From assembly GCA_016748015.1 (NCBI GenBank), contig JAAOMT010000326.1, positions 57,052 to 105,334 of the forward strand: DNA of 48,283 nt, read 5' to 3'. The notes under the pieces are model-generated. The model saw only the letters and a program-made list of their open reading frames with translations, did not search any database and was not told the DNA's origin. Both the position numbers and the translations under genes were made by a program. Numbering within the stretch: the stretch's first letter is position 1; each line of letters begins with the position of its first letter. This DNA comes from Geosiphon pyriformis. Its lineage: Eukaryota; Glomeromycota; Glomeromycetes; Archaeosporales; Geosiphonaceae. This document shows, piece by piece, positions 1 to 10,879 of this stretch.

Positions 1-257
1 TAAAATTATATATATATTAATAGATAGCTTACTAGAAAGGCATGACTGCCAGAATAAATCTGGCCATCAAGCTAAGAAAAAAATTGGATGGAATTGCAAT
101 TTCAAAAAGCTACTATAATCAATATTGAATCTTTGTTCATTGTACAAAAAACTCTACAACAAAACCTTCAAATATTACCAACATTAATATATATTAATTG
201 AACACCAAGTTATGAGTTTGTTATTTGATTTGAGACTCCAAATAATCACTTGTAACA
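1..257 (+). repeat. Element A 5' LTR, 3' end only
   Basis: These 257 bases align without gaps to the last 257 bases of the LTR at 28215-29076 (position 1 pairs with 28820). It ends in TAACA directly before a primer-binding-like TTTGGTGC. I count about 33 mismatches by eye, of which 32 are transitions. The first 605 bases of this LTR lie outside the window. Confidence 0.93.
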
Positions 258-276
258 TTTGGTGCTTTCTATGAGA
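258..276 (+). promoter_or_regulatory. Element A primer binding site (decayed)
   Basis: TTTGGTGCTTTCTATGAG directly follows the LTR end and matches the PBS of element D (TTTGGTGCTCCCTGTAAG) apart from transitions. It is the site where a host tRNA 3' end would prime minus-strand DNA synthesis. The decayed bases fall in the part that should pair with the tRNA acceptor stem. Confidence 0.75.
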
Positions 277-2039
277 TATAATCCTACAGAAAACCAGCAC
301 CAACAGCAATCATTCAAAAGTGGCAGAATCAGAAATAATAAAAACAAACCATTTAGAATTTTCTAAATATTTATTTCAACAGTACAGCCAACAATTGGGC
401 TTAACCAACCATTATCTAGTGGAATCAGCCTTCAACTTTTATGTTAACAAAAGAATCACAGATTTTTTTGGAAGACCAGTTGACATCAAATCAGCAAGAA
501 AAAATTTTTATACAGAATTAATCCAACACACCAGCTTACTATAAAATCATAGTTTTACACTAATCATTAGAGAAATTAATCAAAAAATTGAAAGATACAC
601 TCAACAACAATTCCCTATTACCTATGCAAATAAGAGTAAAGAAAAGTTACAAACACAGCAGCAATCCCAAAAGAAATACAATTACCAATATGGAAGAAAC
701 AAAGAATTAAATCTCCACTATATCCATCATATCATCACACACCCAGAAGTACTATCAATATTGTATCAGCAAACATGTCCACATTAAATGTGACATCAAC
801 ATTTGGACAACTCCTATTTTAAAGTAAACAAAAGAAAACAGAATTATTGGGAACTTATGGTGATTACTTTAAAGGATTCAAATCATGATTTCCAACATCA
901 TCAAAATATTGATTACCATTATTTCAACCAGATTTCGAAACTGCAAGTTTCTTAGAGATAATTAAATCAAAAGAAAAGAAAAATGACAATCAAGAATTTT
1001 ACTACCACAATCTGATTGTAAAAACTCCAATCATTCAAATTCAGCAAAATCAGAATAATCTAAACCTTGACATTAATAATCAACAATACTTACTTTTAGT
1101 AATTATTATCAACTCACCACCAGTTGCTACACAACAATAGCCACTGTCACAATCTCAAATTCAATTACCACCTCAACAACAACAACAACAACCAAACTTG
1201 GATTCAATGGCCTACACCCCAATAGCAAAACTCAAAAAGTTTACTGGCAAAGAAAATGATGCCCAAATATGGCTCAATAATGTTGAAAAAACCATTATGG
1301 CCAATGGATGGAATGACATAAGAGCCTTCCAAGCCATTCCATATTTTCTCCAGAATACTGTTGACTCATGATATCAAAGCCTGGTGAACAAACTCTAAGA
1401 TTTCAATGTATTTAAGCTTGAGTTCTTACAATATTTCAGCAATAATAACAGCATTAACTGCTTAGTTAACATTGTCACTACTATTAAACAAAGAGAAACT
1501 AAAGCAGTCACTACTTATTTGGAATGTTTTTACAGAAATCTGTGCCAAATTCAAACAATTCAAGCTGATTATTTTACTGCACCACAAATTTTGAATCAAT
1601 TTATTAGAGGCCTGCACAATAGCATTCTTCAACATATATGTTTATTACATTTGACAGATCTTCAAGCCACTGTCATCAACACCAGAGATTTTGAAGCCAC
1701 TAAATTAGAAGCCAACCATGCCCAAGCCATAAATCTAATAATGAATAGATTATCTGACTTGGATTCCAAATTGAAACAATTCAGTAATTCAATCAATCAG
1801 AAATTAGAGAAATACTTAGCTAACAACAATTAGACAATTTATCAACCTTCACAACAACACAGCAATTAAAAAAACTCTAATTGTTTCCAAAATTAATTAT
1901 GTTTATTATTGTCAACCAATCAACAGTAGCAACAAGAAACACATGTTTGTCACTATTGTGGTAAACAAAAACACCTGCAAATCAATTGCCACTATTGCTT
2001 AAATAATCAATAATCAAGAAGTCAATATTAAAACTCTGA
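271..2039 (+). pseudogene. gag: Element A gag (capsid and CCHC nucleocapsid), broken
   Basis: Gag forms the virus-like particle and binds the element RNA. The N-terminal region (271-543) matches the gag start of element D, with a frameshift near 300-320. The capsid part (about 1200-1830) holds an IAKLKKFTGKENDAQIWLNN segment and a later RNLCQIQTIQADYF segment typical of the retrotransposon gag family. A CCHC zinc knuckle (C-x2-C-x4-H-x4-C) is readable at 1948-1989 with all four ligands kept. Stops interrupt it, for example a TGA at 1368-1370 where a Trp codon is expected; D has TAG at the same codon. The largest open piece is 1519-1833. Homology is seen directly against D; the function is from the family. 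Confidence 0.85.
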
Positions 2040-2508
2040 TTGCTAGTTTCAAACTCAGAAATATTAACCAAACTCAGAACTATATTAATTGGATTACCTA
2101 CTAGTAATGCAGCCACCAATTTATTAAGCACCAATAATGCAGCAATTATATTCACCCCTAGTATATCAGCCTCCAGTACCAGTTATTTATCAACCACAGC
2201 CACAAGTAATATATCAACCTCAGCAAATTTAAACACTACCACAAATTTCAACCCTAATGTCACATGGAAACCAAAAACCAAGAACCATCCAACAAAACTG
2301 AAGATCAGCAATAGTTGTTCATTAACCAATTCCCAGTTTATCAAATCAACTATCAGGATTGCAACAGTGGAGTTCGAGAACCAGATACAATCAAAATCTA
2401 AATTCTCAGAACTATTTAAGTTTCTTGGTCACTTCAGGAGACACCACATTTAACAAATAGGAAACCAACCAAGAGCCATTTATTAGCAATATATCTCCAG
2501 CAACTATT

Positions 2509-2975
2509 ATGAAAGACAAATCTCTTGCAGCCATTTTTCTCTTTAAACTTAAGAAATCAGCAATGCTTCTTTTTAGTGAAATCATACTCAATACCAAATT
2601 CATTACTGTTATGTATACTAACACCAAAGTCAATAGTCAGACCATTAAACTGATTCTGAACACTAGGTTAGCAGGCAGTATTATTACACAACAACTTATA
2701 AACCAATTAAGTTGTCAGGTTAATTATGCTGTCAGCACCAGAATAATAATGACTAATAAAACAACCAAAACTTCTATTGACAAGATTGATGATTTCTCAT
2801 TTGAAGTTAATGGTATTATTACACCAATCAAAGTTTTGGTGATGAAAGCTACACAGTAACAAGCACTAGTTGGTAATGATTGGCTATTCAAAACCAATGT
2901 TGTGCTTGACTGTAACATGCAAAAGCTACAGCTTAGTCAGAATTGATGACATACAAGAGTGCCAGTTATGTGTGG
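2509..2975 (+). pseudogene. Element A aspartic protease, catalytic triad lost, cut by element E
   Basis: A retropepsin-like protease would process the Gag-Pol polyprotein. The open piece 2509-2859 carries the VMYTNTKVNSQTIKLILNTR segment, then IITQQLINQL and a second strand region ending VLVMKATQ. At the active site the expected D-S/T-G reads N-T-R, so the catalytic Asp and the Gly are both replaced by changes that single G-to-A transitions explain. The reading frame continues with a TAA at the position where D and C have a Tyr codon, then the post-protease segment with W-L-x-K-x-N, and stops at the insertion point of E. It cannot be active. Confidence 0.85.
2972..2975. repeat. Target site duplication of element E, left copy
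   Basis: GTGG just before the E 3' LTR end. Its partner is GCGG at 22746-22749. Element D at the homologous uninterrupted place reads ATGTGGCCATTTC, matching left flank plus right flank with one copy of the site. Confidence 0.85.
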
Positions 2976-3856
2976 TGTTATCAGAGGTTTTTGGTCTCTT
3001 TTTTTGAATGCTGTTAATGTTGATTTGCTGTAAATTCATGTTCTTAAAAAGTAGTTGGACCTTCAGTAACTGAATTTATTTTCAAATTATCTCCTATAAT
3101 TTGAACTGCTGGGCTTATAAGTAGAATGGCCAATTTTGTGCCAGTTACTTTGTGTAGTTATATTGTAGTAAATGTTAACTCTTTCTCAGAAATTGCTTAT
3201 CTAGAAGCTTACTAAAAATGTGTAGTTATTTTGCTGTGAAAATCAACTTTTCTACAGGAATCTCGTCTGTAGACTATCCTAATGATTATAATAAGAAAAG
3301 AACAAAAAAATAAAAAAAATACAAAAGAAATAAAATTCTGTTAAGAGAAACGTTTTCTATCCAAACCTGAAATTACTAACAATTTACTGAAATTGGTAGC
3401 TAATCAATTTCGAAATGTTAGTTGTGTTTGAGGGAATTTCAAGTATAATAATTTAAGAATTTGGTTTTCAAATATTTAATTTTTATTTGAATGTGTAAAA
3501 AATGATTTGTTCTAATTAAGATATCTAAAGTAATATATTATGTTAAGATACTATGAAAAGATACATTTTCTTGAAAAAAGAGGTTCTTTTTTTATACAAC
3601 TTGTTGTAATACTAGTTTTTAAACTTGCACTTTTCTCTTTGCTACAATTTGGATAAATTAAAGATACATTTCAGCAAATTACAAGTTATTTTACTAAACT
3701 ATTGATTATTTTAGCCAATTTTCATTAATTTCGGCAAATTTTGACTATGTTAAATGGTTTAAGGTATTGTGTAATTTGATCATCTTAATTTCTATTGTAC
3801 AAATCAGATTATTGATTAAGTAATAATATTTGATAATTTGATTAAATAATAAGTAA
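2976..3856 (-). repeat. Element E 3' LTR, distal 881 bp
   Basis: This segment matches 21775-22655 along its length, in the same orientation. It stops exactly where element C starts and resumes at 13735. Over about the first 330 bases I count about 42 differences from the 5' LTR copy and every one is a transition. There is no gene in it; apparent frames across it are not conserved between the two copies. Confidence 0.92.
3853..3856. repeat. Target site duplication of element C, left copy
   Basis: GTAA before the C 3' LTR; the partner GTAT is at 13731-13734 (one change, a transversion). The unoccupied E LTR holds a single GTAA at this place. Confidence 0.8.
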
Positions 3857-4530
3857 TGTTATAAGTAAACTTGTTGGAATATGGTAATAACATTTGGTGT
3901 TTTACTTTTGCTCTTTCCACAGTATTAGTGTTATCAGTCTTTGAAAGTCTATTTCTAGATGTGAATTTACCCATTGAGTTTTTTGGTTATAAGGCACAAA
4001 GTTTGTTTTTTATTAATTGCAATGTTTTTCATAAATGTGAACTTTTTTCTCCATGCTAATGAGCACAGTTATTAGGATCTGGCATTGTCTTTTTGCTTTT
4101 CTGATAAACTACTAAGATAACATTAATATCCAAAACTTTGAGGGAGCTTCCTTCTTTTACCAGACTATTACAAAGTCTATTCCAAGACAGTCAATTTTTC
4201 TATGTTGCTGCTCCAAACAAAAGAAAAAAAAAAAAGAAAATAAAGAAAAAAATTAGTTTCCATCAATTGCTGTGATCAAAAGCAATTGGTCCAAATTGTT
4301 AAAAGTTCAAGACATTTATGCTAATGGCATCTGTTTCAGAACAAGGTAGAAAATATTGATTTTAATTTCAATTAAAATTCATAAAATTGGAAAACATAAA
4401 TTGGTAAATTGAATTTTGTGGTTTTTTTGATAATTATTGTATTTCAGACTATAAATATATGATAAATAGGATACAAAATAAAAATTGATTACTAACTAAC
4501 TGTCTTTTTTTTAACTTCTATACCTACTTG

Positions 4531-4540
4531 CTTTTATATA
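4531..4540 (-). promoter_or_regulatory. TATA-like box in element C 3' LTR
   Basis: Minus strand TATATAAAAG just downstream of the U3 tandem repeat. The same sequence is at 13525-13534 in the 5' LTR, the copy that would drive the element. It is kept in both copies although their surroundings have diverged. Confidence 0.5.
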
Positions 4541-4556
4541 TTCTTTTGGTTTTATA

Positions 4557-4660
4557 GAATTGCTTTCAATTGCTTTACTATTGCTAGCTATTGTTTTATT
4601 ATTGCTAGCTATTGCTCATTATTGCTAGTTATTGCTTATTATTGCTAGTTATTGCTCATG
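4557..4660. repeat. Tandem repeat in element C U3 (3' LTR), about 4 units
   Basis: A unit of about 20-21 bases, ATTGCTAGCTATTGCTCATT and variants, is repeated about four times. Each unit centres on the palindrome GCTAGC or its variant GCTAGT. It lies upstream of the TATA-like site when read on the minus strand, so it is in U3 where enhancers usually sit. The same array at 13560-13632 in the 5' LTR has three units. Confidence 0.85.
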
Positions 4661-4756
4661 TTTGTTCTATGTTATCTCGAGTTGTACTGTGTTTTTCTTG
4701 TCACATTTTTTTGTCATGTTTTTCCATAGCTTTTTGGTTTTTCTATTCGAGTAACA

Positions 4757-4784
4757 TTATCTCTCTCTTTTTAAAATTGAGCTC
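4757..4784 (-). promoter_or_regulatory. Element C polypurine tract
   Basis: Read on the minus strand, GAGCTC is followed by a T-rich then purine-rich stretch AAAAAGAGAGAGATAA ending exactly at the 3' LTR start. The same GAGCTCAATATTAAAAG-type run precedes the 3' LTR of D. It would prime plus-strand DNA synthesis. Confidence 0.75.
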
Positions 4785-5599
4785 CTGCAAAATCATCTAT
4801 TTCAGCCAAGTTTGTGTTTTTGGTAAAAAACTCGAATGTTGCTCCCAGTATTGCTTTTTGTAGAACTTCAAATTAGGTGTTTGTCATTTGTTCTATGTTG
4901 TTGACTGTAATAGTTTTCAAAGTTTCATCTAGTAATATTGTTAAATAGTGTTTAAATACTGTATATAGCCAGTATGTTGTTTTGTAATATAAGTTTAAGT
5001 TGGTTTTTCTCACAAATTTTTCTACTTGTCTGTAAGCTTCTTTGTTGATTGTTTAATGGTTGAGGTTTTTGTATAGGCTATTTAGTTCTAATTGTAATCC
5101 AATTTTAAATAGCCAATAGATGAGTAGAAGTTTTTTTTTCTATTTCTTTGCATTTTCAGATGTCCATTTTTCTGTTACTGGCTCTGGTGTTTGTCTGTTC
5201 AGATCCTTTTTTATTTCCTTAATTCTCACCCAACACAGTTCCATTTCTGTCATCTTTTTTTTCTTTTTAGTTGTGTCAAGTTCTATTCACATCATATCCC
5301 TTTTTTTTTTCTTTTATAGAGAGAGGTTTGCTTGTAAAAGTGAAACAGCTTAGTTCTAGTTGAACTTTTGTCCATCTCTTTCTTGCTCCTATCTCTGTAT
5401 TGTATTTTTTTTTATCAATTGTAATTTCTATTTGAGCAGAAGATTGTTGAATTGCATTAAACAGTTGTTTCAAAAGTTGTAGAATTTGATCTAAAAAGTT
5501 TATGTTGAAAAGATTTTATTGTTTTTTTGTCATTTTCTGGATGGTATATATACTTGAATTTTCCAATTTAATTTGCTATATGTTGTTTATGTTTTGATA
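4785..5599 (-). pseudogene. Element C region after integrase, decayed tail
   Basis: Between the end of integrase and the polypurine tract there are about 800 bases. Elements A and D hold a conserved unassigned domain at this place. Here only short open pieces remain, such as 5473-5276 (65 aa, Lys and Thr rich), and I cannot align them convincingly to the A/D domain. It may be a decayed version or an unrelated tail. Confidence 0.45.
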
Positions 5600-6900
5600 A
5601 CAATGATTGGTTCCAGATTTCATGATATATCTTCTGGTCTGATTAATAGAATTTGTGTTCCTAGTTGAGGTATTAATGATAATAACTGTTGTTTCACATG
5701 ATAAATTTTTAATTGATTCCCATGAGCTATTTTTTTCAAAATCTTATCTTTTAATTGTAATTTGTAAGCTCCATTTCCTAAAGCTTCATGTATGTGAAAT
5801 AAGCCATCCCACTTTGGGTCAAACTTTCCACTCCATTGTTTCTCCACTTTTGTATAATATAATAGTACTTGGTCTTTAATCTTAAATTCCATTGGTTGTT
5901 TGAGTAGGCAATTATTATGTCTTTTTTTTTGTCATTCTTGAGCATTGCTAATATTGTCAGCTGTTGTTCTACAATTGTTTTCTAATGTTTCTATTAACTG
6001 GTATGTTCTTTAATATAAGATAGCTTCAAAATTTTTTTTGTTAATAGTTTTTGTTGGGTAGAACACTATTTTTCATTCAATAGGTAGTATTGCTTTTCTT
6101 CCATAAACTAATTCAAATAGTGTAAACTGTGTCATATTTTGCTTTAATGTTTGATATGTAAAGAATACAAAAAGTATAAATAAGTCCCATTCTTGTTTGT
6201 TTTCATAACTTATTTTTACTAATGATTCACATAATTTTCTGTTAAACTATTCTACCAGTTTATTTGTTTGTGAGTAATATGGTAATAATAGAAGTTGTTT
6301 TATACCAAATTGTTAACACAATTCAGTTAACATAGTATTAACAAAATGTATTTTTTAGTCTGATAACAATTCTTTTGGACATCTATGTCTGCATATTAGA
6401 TCTTGGTGTACAAATTCAGCTATTGTTTTGGCATTAGCTACTTGGATTGCTCTGACTTCTGGCCATTTTGTAAGGTAGTCTACAGCTACTGCATTATAAT
6501 AATTTTCTTTAGATATAATCAAGAGAAGACCAACCAAATCAATCCCAATTCTATCAAATGAATTTCCAACTGAAATGGGTTGAAGTGGTTCTGTTACTTT
6601 GACTCCTCCTCTTTACTGGCATGAGTTACAATTGAGAACATATTCGAAGATATCCTTATACATCATAGGTCAATAGTATAGATTTGTTGTTCTTTCTAAA
6701 ATTGTGTCTTTGTTGAAGTGTTCTACAGTTGGGTCAAAATACATACTATATAATATAGCTTCTTTTTTATTATTCTTGATCAACTGTTGTGGGGTAGTGT
6801 GGTTTTGTTATTTTTAACAATAGAGTTGGTCATTTTGAATAAAGTAATTTTACACTCGTTTTTGCATAGTATTTTGTTCCTGTTCAGATAAAATCTTCTT
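5600..6900 (-). pseudogene. Element C integrase, broken by stops, DDE residues kept
   Basis: Integrase joins element DNA to the host chromosome. From N to C terminus on the minus strand: the zinc-binding region with H...H and C-x2-C (CNSCQ, near 6620), the core with IGIDLVG (first Asp, near 6540), LLSD (second Asp, near 6357), then LVE before a stop and FNRKL (catalytic Glu, near 6250). The C-terminal part (5892-5620) has KVEKQWSGKFDPKWDG and HIHEALGNGAYKLQL, a typical gypsy integrase tail. Several CAA/CAG/CGA/TGG codons have become stops. The three catalytic acids are all still readable, unlike in D and E. Confidence 0.88.
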
Positions 6901-7019
6901 GAAATGTAGTGTTAATAGGTACTGATGTAATTGCTAATAAGTAAGTGTATCCATGAGTCTGAGATTAGATTTGTAGCATTCTTAACAAACTGTTAATATT
7001 GGTGTTCTTGGATTTTTCT

Positions 7020-7390
7020 TTGTAATGAACTTTGAGTAAGAATTGTTGCAGATAAGTACTCTATCTTGCATATTTTTTTTCCAGCTGTGGATTATTGAGT
7101 AGCCAGATTAATTTTTTATGATTAGTATATAGGTCAAATAATTGGCTCAGGTAATGTTTCCAGATTTGTACAGCCCAATAAATGGCAAAACTAGTCTGTT
7201 GCACTATATATCTTTTCCACTAGACTTGTGTTATGGCTAGCATATGCAATTGGATGTTCTTTTTTGTCTAGTCCAATCTGAAATAAGACAGCTCTTAGTG
7301 TATTTTTCAAGGCATTCATAGCAACAATGAAACATTTGGTGAAATCTGGGTAGATCAATACTAAAGAGGTGATTAACTACTGTTTAAGAT
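7020..7390 (-). pseudogene. Element C RNase H, broken
   Basis: Minus-strand frames hold ALRAVLFQIGLDKKEHPIAY followed by ASHNTSLVEK, which match the gypsy RNase H region (compare element D, 39440-39560). The C-terminal part is interrupted by stops and frame changes. RNase H would remove the RNA strand after reverse transcription. The expected Asp before GAVL-type sequence is not clearly readable. Confidence 0.7.
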
Positions 7391-8400
7391 AGTCAAATGT
7401 TTTCTGTTGTTCCTTCTTCTATCAGTATAGTACGTGCTTAGATAGCAAATAATAAAGTGGTTTTGTAATGGTTGAAAAATCTTTGATGAACTGTTAGTAA
7501 TATCCTGCTAATTCTAGAAATCCATGTAATTCTCAAAGATTGATGGAGGCTCAAAAATCTTTGACTTTCTGGATTTTGTTTGGATCAAGTTTGACTTTGT
7601 CTTTGCCAATTATATGTTCTAAGAATTTCAGCTTGGTTTTCCCAAAGAAGTATTTGTTGGAGTTAAGTTTTAGTTCAGCATTTTAAAAATGTTCGAAGAC
7701 TTATTGGAGGTGTAGCAAATATTTGTCAAACATTTCTGAGAACATGTTTGTGTTGTCTAAATAAATTATGACTGATTTTTATAGGATTCTCTTATATACG
7801 ATGTCCATAAGACATTGGAAGATGGTGAAAACATTGCAAAGTTCAAAGAGCATTACATTAAATTCAAAATTTCTGTCTTGGGTGGTAAATGCTATTTTTT
7901 TTTTGTCTTTTGGATCTATTTTAACTTGTCAATATCTACTGGCTAGATCTAGTAATGAGAACCATTTCTTTTTTCCTAAGTTGTTTAGGATTTTTTGGAT
8001 AAGAAAAGTGAAATAGCTATCTCTTTGGGTAATTCTATTTAATTTCTGGTAATCCTCACAGAATCATATCTTTCCATTTTTCTTTGTAACTAAGACTATT
8101 GGAGAGAACCAAGGGCTTAATAATTCTTTAATCAGTCTGTTGTCAAGCATTCATTGTACTTCCTGCTTAATTAGATTATCACTAGATGGGAATACATGGT
8201 AAGCTTGCTGCTTAATAGATCAAGCATCTCCAGCATCAATCTGGTGTTTTACAATGTCAGTGTGTTCAAACTTATTTTTACTGGCAAAGACATCAGTGTA
8301 TTGGTTTAATAAAATCTTCAATTGCATTTGCTATAAAGTGCTCAGGTTTTCCAAATTGAGTTTATTAATTTTTTTCAGTGAGAACAAGTAACTTTTCTTT
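7391..8400 (-). pseudogene. Element C reverse transcriptase, broken
   Basis: The minus strand carries the RT fold in pieces, matching A (24690-25600) and D (38381-39340). The palm motif that should be Y-x-D-D reads YLDNTNMFSE near 7750-7780, so the second catalytic Asp is Asn (one G-to-A change). Further stops and frameshifts break the gene. The plus-strand frame at 7768-8016 is a shadow of this region. Confidence 0.82.
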
Positions 8401-8408
8401 GGCAGGTT

Positions 8409-8621
8409 CTATACTTGTAAAGTAATATCACAGAACAAGAACAATTGAGTGAAATTTGGAATAAGCTGAGGTTTTTCTGAATTCTGAATATCTAAAGATA
8501 TAGAACCAATGAGAGTTCCCTCAGGAATTTTGATAACATTTTTGGTTGGATTGTGAATAGAAATTCTGAAGTGCTTATGAGCTTTGGCTGGTAAATACAG
8601 ATTAGCGACGTCAGTTAGCAA
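8409..8621 (-). pseudogene. Element C segment between dUTPase and RT
   Basis: 70-residue open piece with NLYLPAKAHKHFRISIHNPT and a following IPEGTLIGSI. The same segment, LINLYIPAKK...ETTIGYL, is found after the dUTPase in D (about residues 281-316 of that frame) and in A near 24470-24580. Alternating hydrophobic residues suggest a beta-rich domain. I do not know a named family for it; it is a conserved spacer domain of these pol proteins. Confidence 0.7.
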
Positions 8622-8769
8622 GCAGATTTCAGGATTGGCCTTAAAGATTAGTGCTTAGTTCTGAATTTTTTGGTTAACTTTGAGAATATACTGCTGATAA
8701 GGAGGGATAGAAATAATGGTGTTGGTGTAGATAAGTTCTACTTGGTCATTATTCTCTTCCATAAAATTA

Positions 8770-9373
8770 ACCATTATGTTTTTCTTCTACTTGAGCCAAA
8801 CCCATTGATTCTTTGGACAGTAAGGCCTAATTTTTCTTAGGTGGTAATTGGGGCTAGTTGGAGTATTTTGACTAAAGGTAAGAAGATGGCTTGGATGATC
8901 TTTTTATGGAATTCGATCTTATAGAGTTTGTCTGAATTGTTCTGTAATATTACAATGATGTTTTCTATATATTTGGCATTGATAATTTCTCCTTTTACAT
9001 CAATTTTTTTCTTTGTAAGGCTCAATCTAAACATTACTTGTACCATGGTGCTAACATGAATTTCTAATGTTATTTTGAGATTTATTCTTACCAGAGAATA
9101 TAGGACTATAACTATGGGTAACTGTTCAGAATATTTTAAGTCAAAACCTGTATTGGTTTTGTGTGCTTTTTCTGGGCATATTCCTTCATTGTTGTTACTG
9201 TACCATTTTAATTCTAATTCTTTGGAGAGATTGGAGTATGCAAGATATTGTTCTATTTTGGTAATCTGATTTGGTTCTTGAAATAACATGTTCTTGGTGA
9301 GTAATTCCTCTTCTTTTTTAGGCTCAGATAATTTAATGACTGAATATAAGATTCTGGGAGGTGGGTTAAACAT
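8770..9373 (-). pseudogene. Element C dUTPase domain, decayed
   Basis: dUTPase hydrolyses dUTP to dUMP and keeps uracil out of new DNA. The frame starting at 9373 begins with NPPPRIL and reaches motif 1 as NTGFDLKY (residues 74-81). Motif 2, expected as A-S-R-S-S-L-A, reads MFRLSLTKKK. Motif 3 is EIINAKYIENI and motif 4 is KKIIQAIFLPL. After a stop at 8837 the glycine-rich motif 5 is still visible as RINGFGSS near 8780. The order and spacing of five motifs fit a trimeric dUTPase. Motifs 2 and 3 are damaged, so activity is unlikely. Confidence 0.85.
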
Positions 9374-9734
9374 GAAATTACATTCATTGCAGTATTAGAA
9401 GTGGCAAGGAATTAAGCAGTGATCTTATAGTTTGGTATTTAGATCAGCTAGTTACTGTTCTTGCTCTTCTTAGATCAGAGCCAATTCCTGATATTGGTTC
9501 TGAAATGTATTGGAGTTATTTGTGAAAAAATCATTTGCAGGATAGTTAAGTCCATTATATTTGGATGTCCAAGGGTTGTCTTTGATTTTTTGTATCTCTT
9601 TGGGTGTGGTGTCTTCAGCTTTGGCACTTGCCATTCTTCAGATTTTGTGATCATTGTGTGAATAACCATCCAGTCTATTGAGTGCTCATTTCCAAGTGTC
9701 TTTGATAAGAGTTCCCTTTCATATCCAATTGTTG

Positions 9735-9987
9735 ATTAATATAATGTATTGACAAGTCTTATTGCATGTTTTTCCTCTGTCAGACACATCATTCCAGAGT
9801 CTTTCATCAGGCAGGATCTTGTCACATACAAGACATAACATGTTGTCTTACTTATCTGGTCATTTTGGTCATCCAAATCTTTTCAGTATACAAGATCTAC
9901 ATTAGTATTTGGTAGCAGTGAGCCATTCTTCATTGTCTCTAATATATGTATTCATAGGAGATAGTTTTTTTTCACAATCAACACATA
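9735..9987 (-). pseudogene. Element C Cys-rich module between protease and dUTPase
   Basis: Minus-strand reading gives ICVDCEKKLSPM, then a C-R-S-C pair followed by KRFG, then LCLVCDKILPDERLWNDV and a final TCNKTCQYIIL. The four Cys pairs (C-x2-C, C-x2-C, C-x2-C, C-x3-C) line up with the module in A, D and E. In-frame stops interrupt it at Trp and Gln type codons. Eight regularly spaced Cys suggest two bound zinc ions. I do not recognise the family. Confidence 0.75.
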
Positions 9988-10239
9988 TTAGTCTTAGAGA
10001 TTGGTAAAATAGGTTTTTTTGGTCTGAGATTATGTATCCTAATGATGACAATTGGGGTTTTTCTTTGGCTCTGCCTTTTTTTTTTCTTCTTAGGTTGGTG
10101 GTGGGGGTAGTTCAGTTCAATAATCATCTGCTCATGAAACTTAATAGATCTTGATGGTCAGTGGTAGTGATATGTCTTTAAATTCAATAAAGAGTTCCTT
10201 AGTATGTTGGGTTTTAAAGTGGCTGCACATAGCTGGGAC

Positions 10240-10830
10240 TCAAACATGTTGTCTATTGAAAATGAGTTGAAGTTTTTGGGTGTTCCAGTCGAGAGTACCA
10301 TTGGCTTTTGACAACCAATCATTTTCTATTAGAGCTTGATATTGAGTAGTTTCCATGACAAATACTTTGGTAGAGATCTGGATTCTATTAATTTCAAAGA
10401 GAAAGTTGTCAATTTTTCCTATTGGGGTTTTTGTGTTTCCATTAGCTGTAATAATCCAGGCAATAGCAGCACAGTTTACTTGGCAACCTAGTTGGTCTAT
10501 GAGCTGTTTCGTAATTATGCTACTGGCTAATCTGCTATCTAGGATTAATTTAATGTTTATTTCTCCGACTCTGGCATTGGTATATAGGGCCATTATTGGT
10601 TTATCCTGATTGATGACTGCTTTACTAAAAAGGCTATAGGTGTTTAAATTATTGATATTAAAAAGAAATATGATGGCTAGGGTAGTGTCCTCAGTAATAG
10701 TGGCTGGTAGAATATTGCTTTTTGTTTGCTTGGAAGGTTTGGAGGTTTGTTTTACATCCCTCTTTTCTATAGGTGTAGATTTATCAAAACTCTGGTCTTC
10801 TATAAGACTGAGATAGAAAGCTTGATTCAA
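10240..10830 (-). pseudogene. Element C aspartic protease, DSG changed to DSR
   Basis: The 196-residue open frame holds the retropepsin region: ALYTNARVGEINIKLILDSR, then SSIITKQLIDQLGC, ITANGNTKTPIGKIDNFLFE and ALIENDWLSKANGTLDW. The catalytic Asp is present, but the Gly of D-S-G is Arg (a single G-to-A change). Upstream residues are a Thr and Ser rich linker from gag. The frame is otherwise the longest intact piece of C. Confidence 0.87.
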
Positions 10831-10879
10831 GTATCCAGTTGGTGCTGGTCGAAATTGGGCAGGACTGTGAGGGATTAGT

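Larger units (their letters stand above)
1..2975 (+). mobile_element. Ty3/gypsy element A, left part (5' LTR end, gag, protease)
   Basis: This is the left part of a gypsy-type LTR retrotransposon that is interrupted at 2975/2976 by element E and resumes at 22746. The 4 bases before the insertion (2972-2975, GTGG) are repeated after it (22746-22749, GCGG, one transition). Sequence on both sides lines up with the uninterrupted homologue D around 36285-36305. Inferred intact length is about 9.9 kb, counting about 605 bp of LTR lying before the window. Reading frames are broken many times, so it is a dead copy. Confidence 0.9.
3857..4756 (-). repeat. Element C 3' LTR
   Basis: 900-bp LTR, minus strand, bounded by plus-strand TGTTATAAG (low end) and GTAACA (high end). 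It pairs with 12812-13730. The two copies differ by a roughly 25-bp indel near the low end, by one unit of the 20-21 bp tandem repeat (4 units here, 3 in the other copy) and by many substitutions, nearly all transitions. Apparent frames at 3871-4059 and 4612-4863 lie in this LTR and are not genes. Confidence 0.92.

Noticed and set aside
4612-5353. Hydrophobic plus-strand frames that look like small membrane proteins
   Set aside because: They run through the C LTR, its U3 repeat and the T-rich complement of the C tail; T-rich DNA gives Phe/Leu/Ser-rich translations by composition alone, and the frame is not kept in the other LTR.
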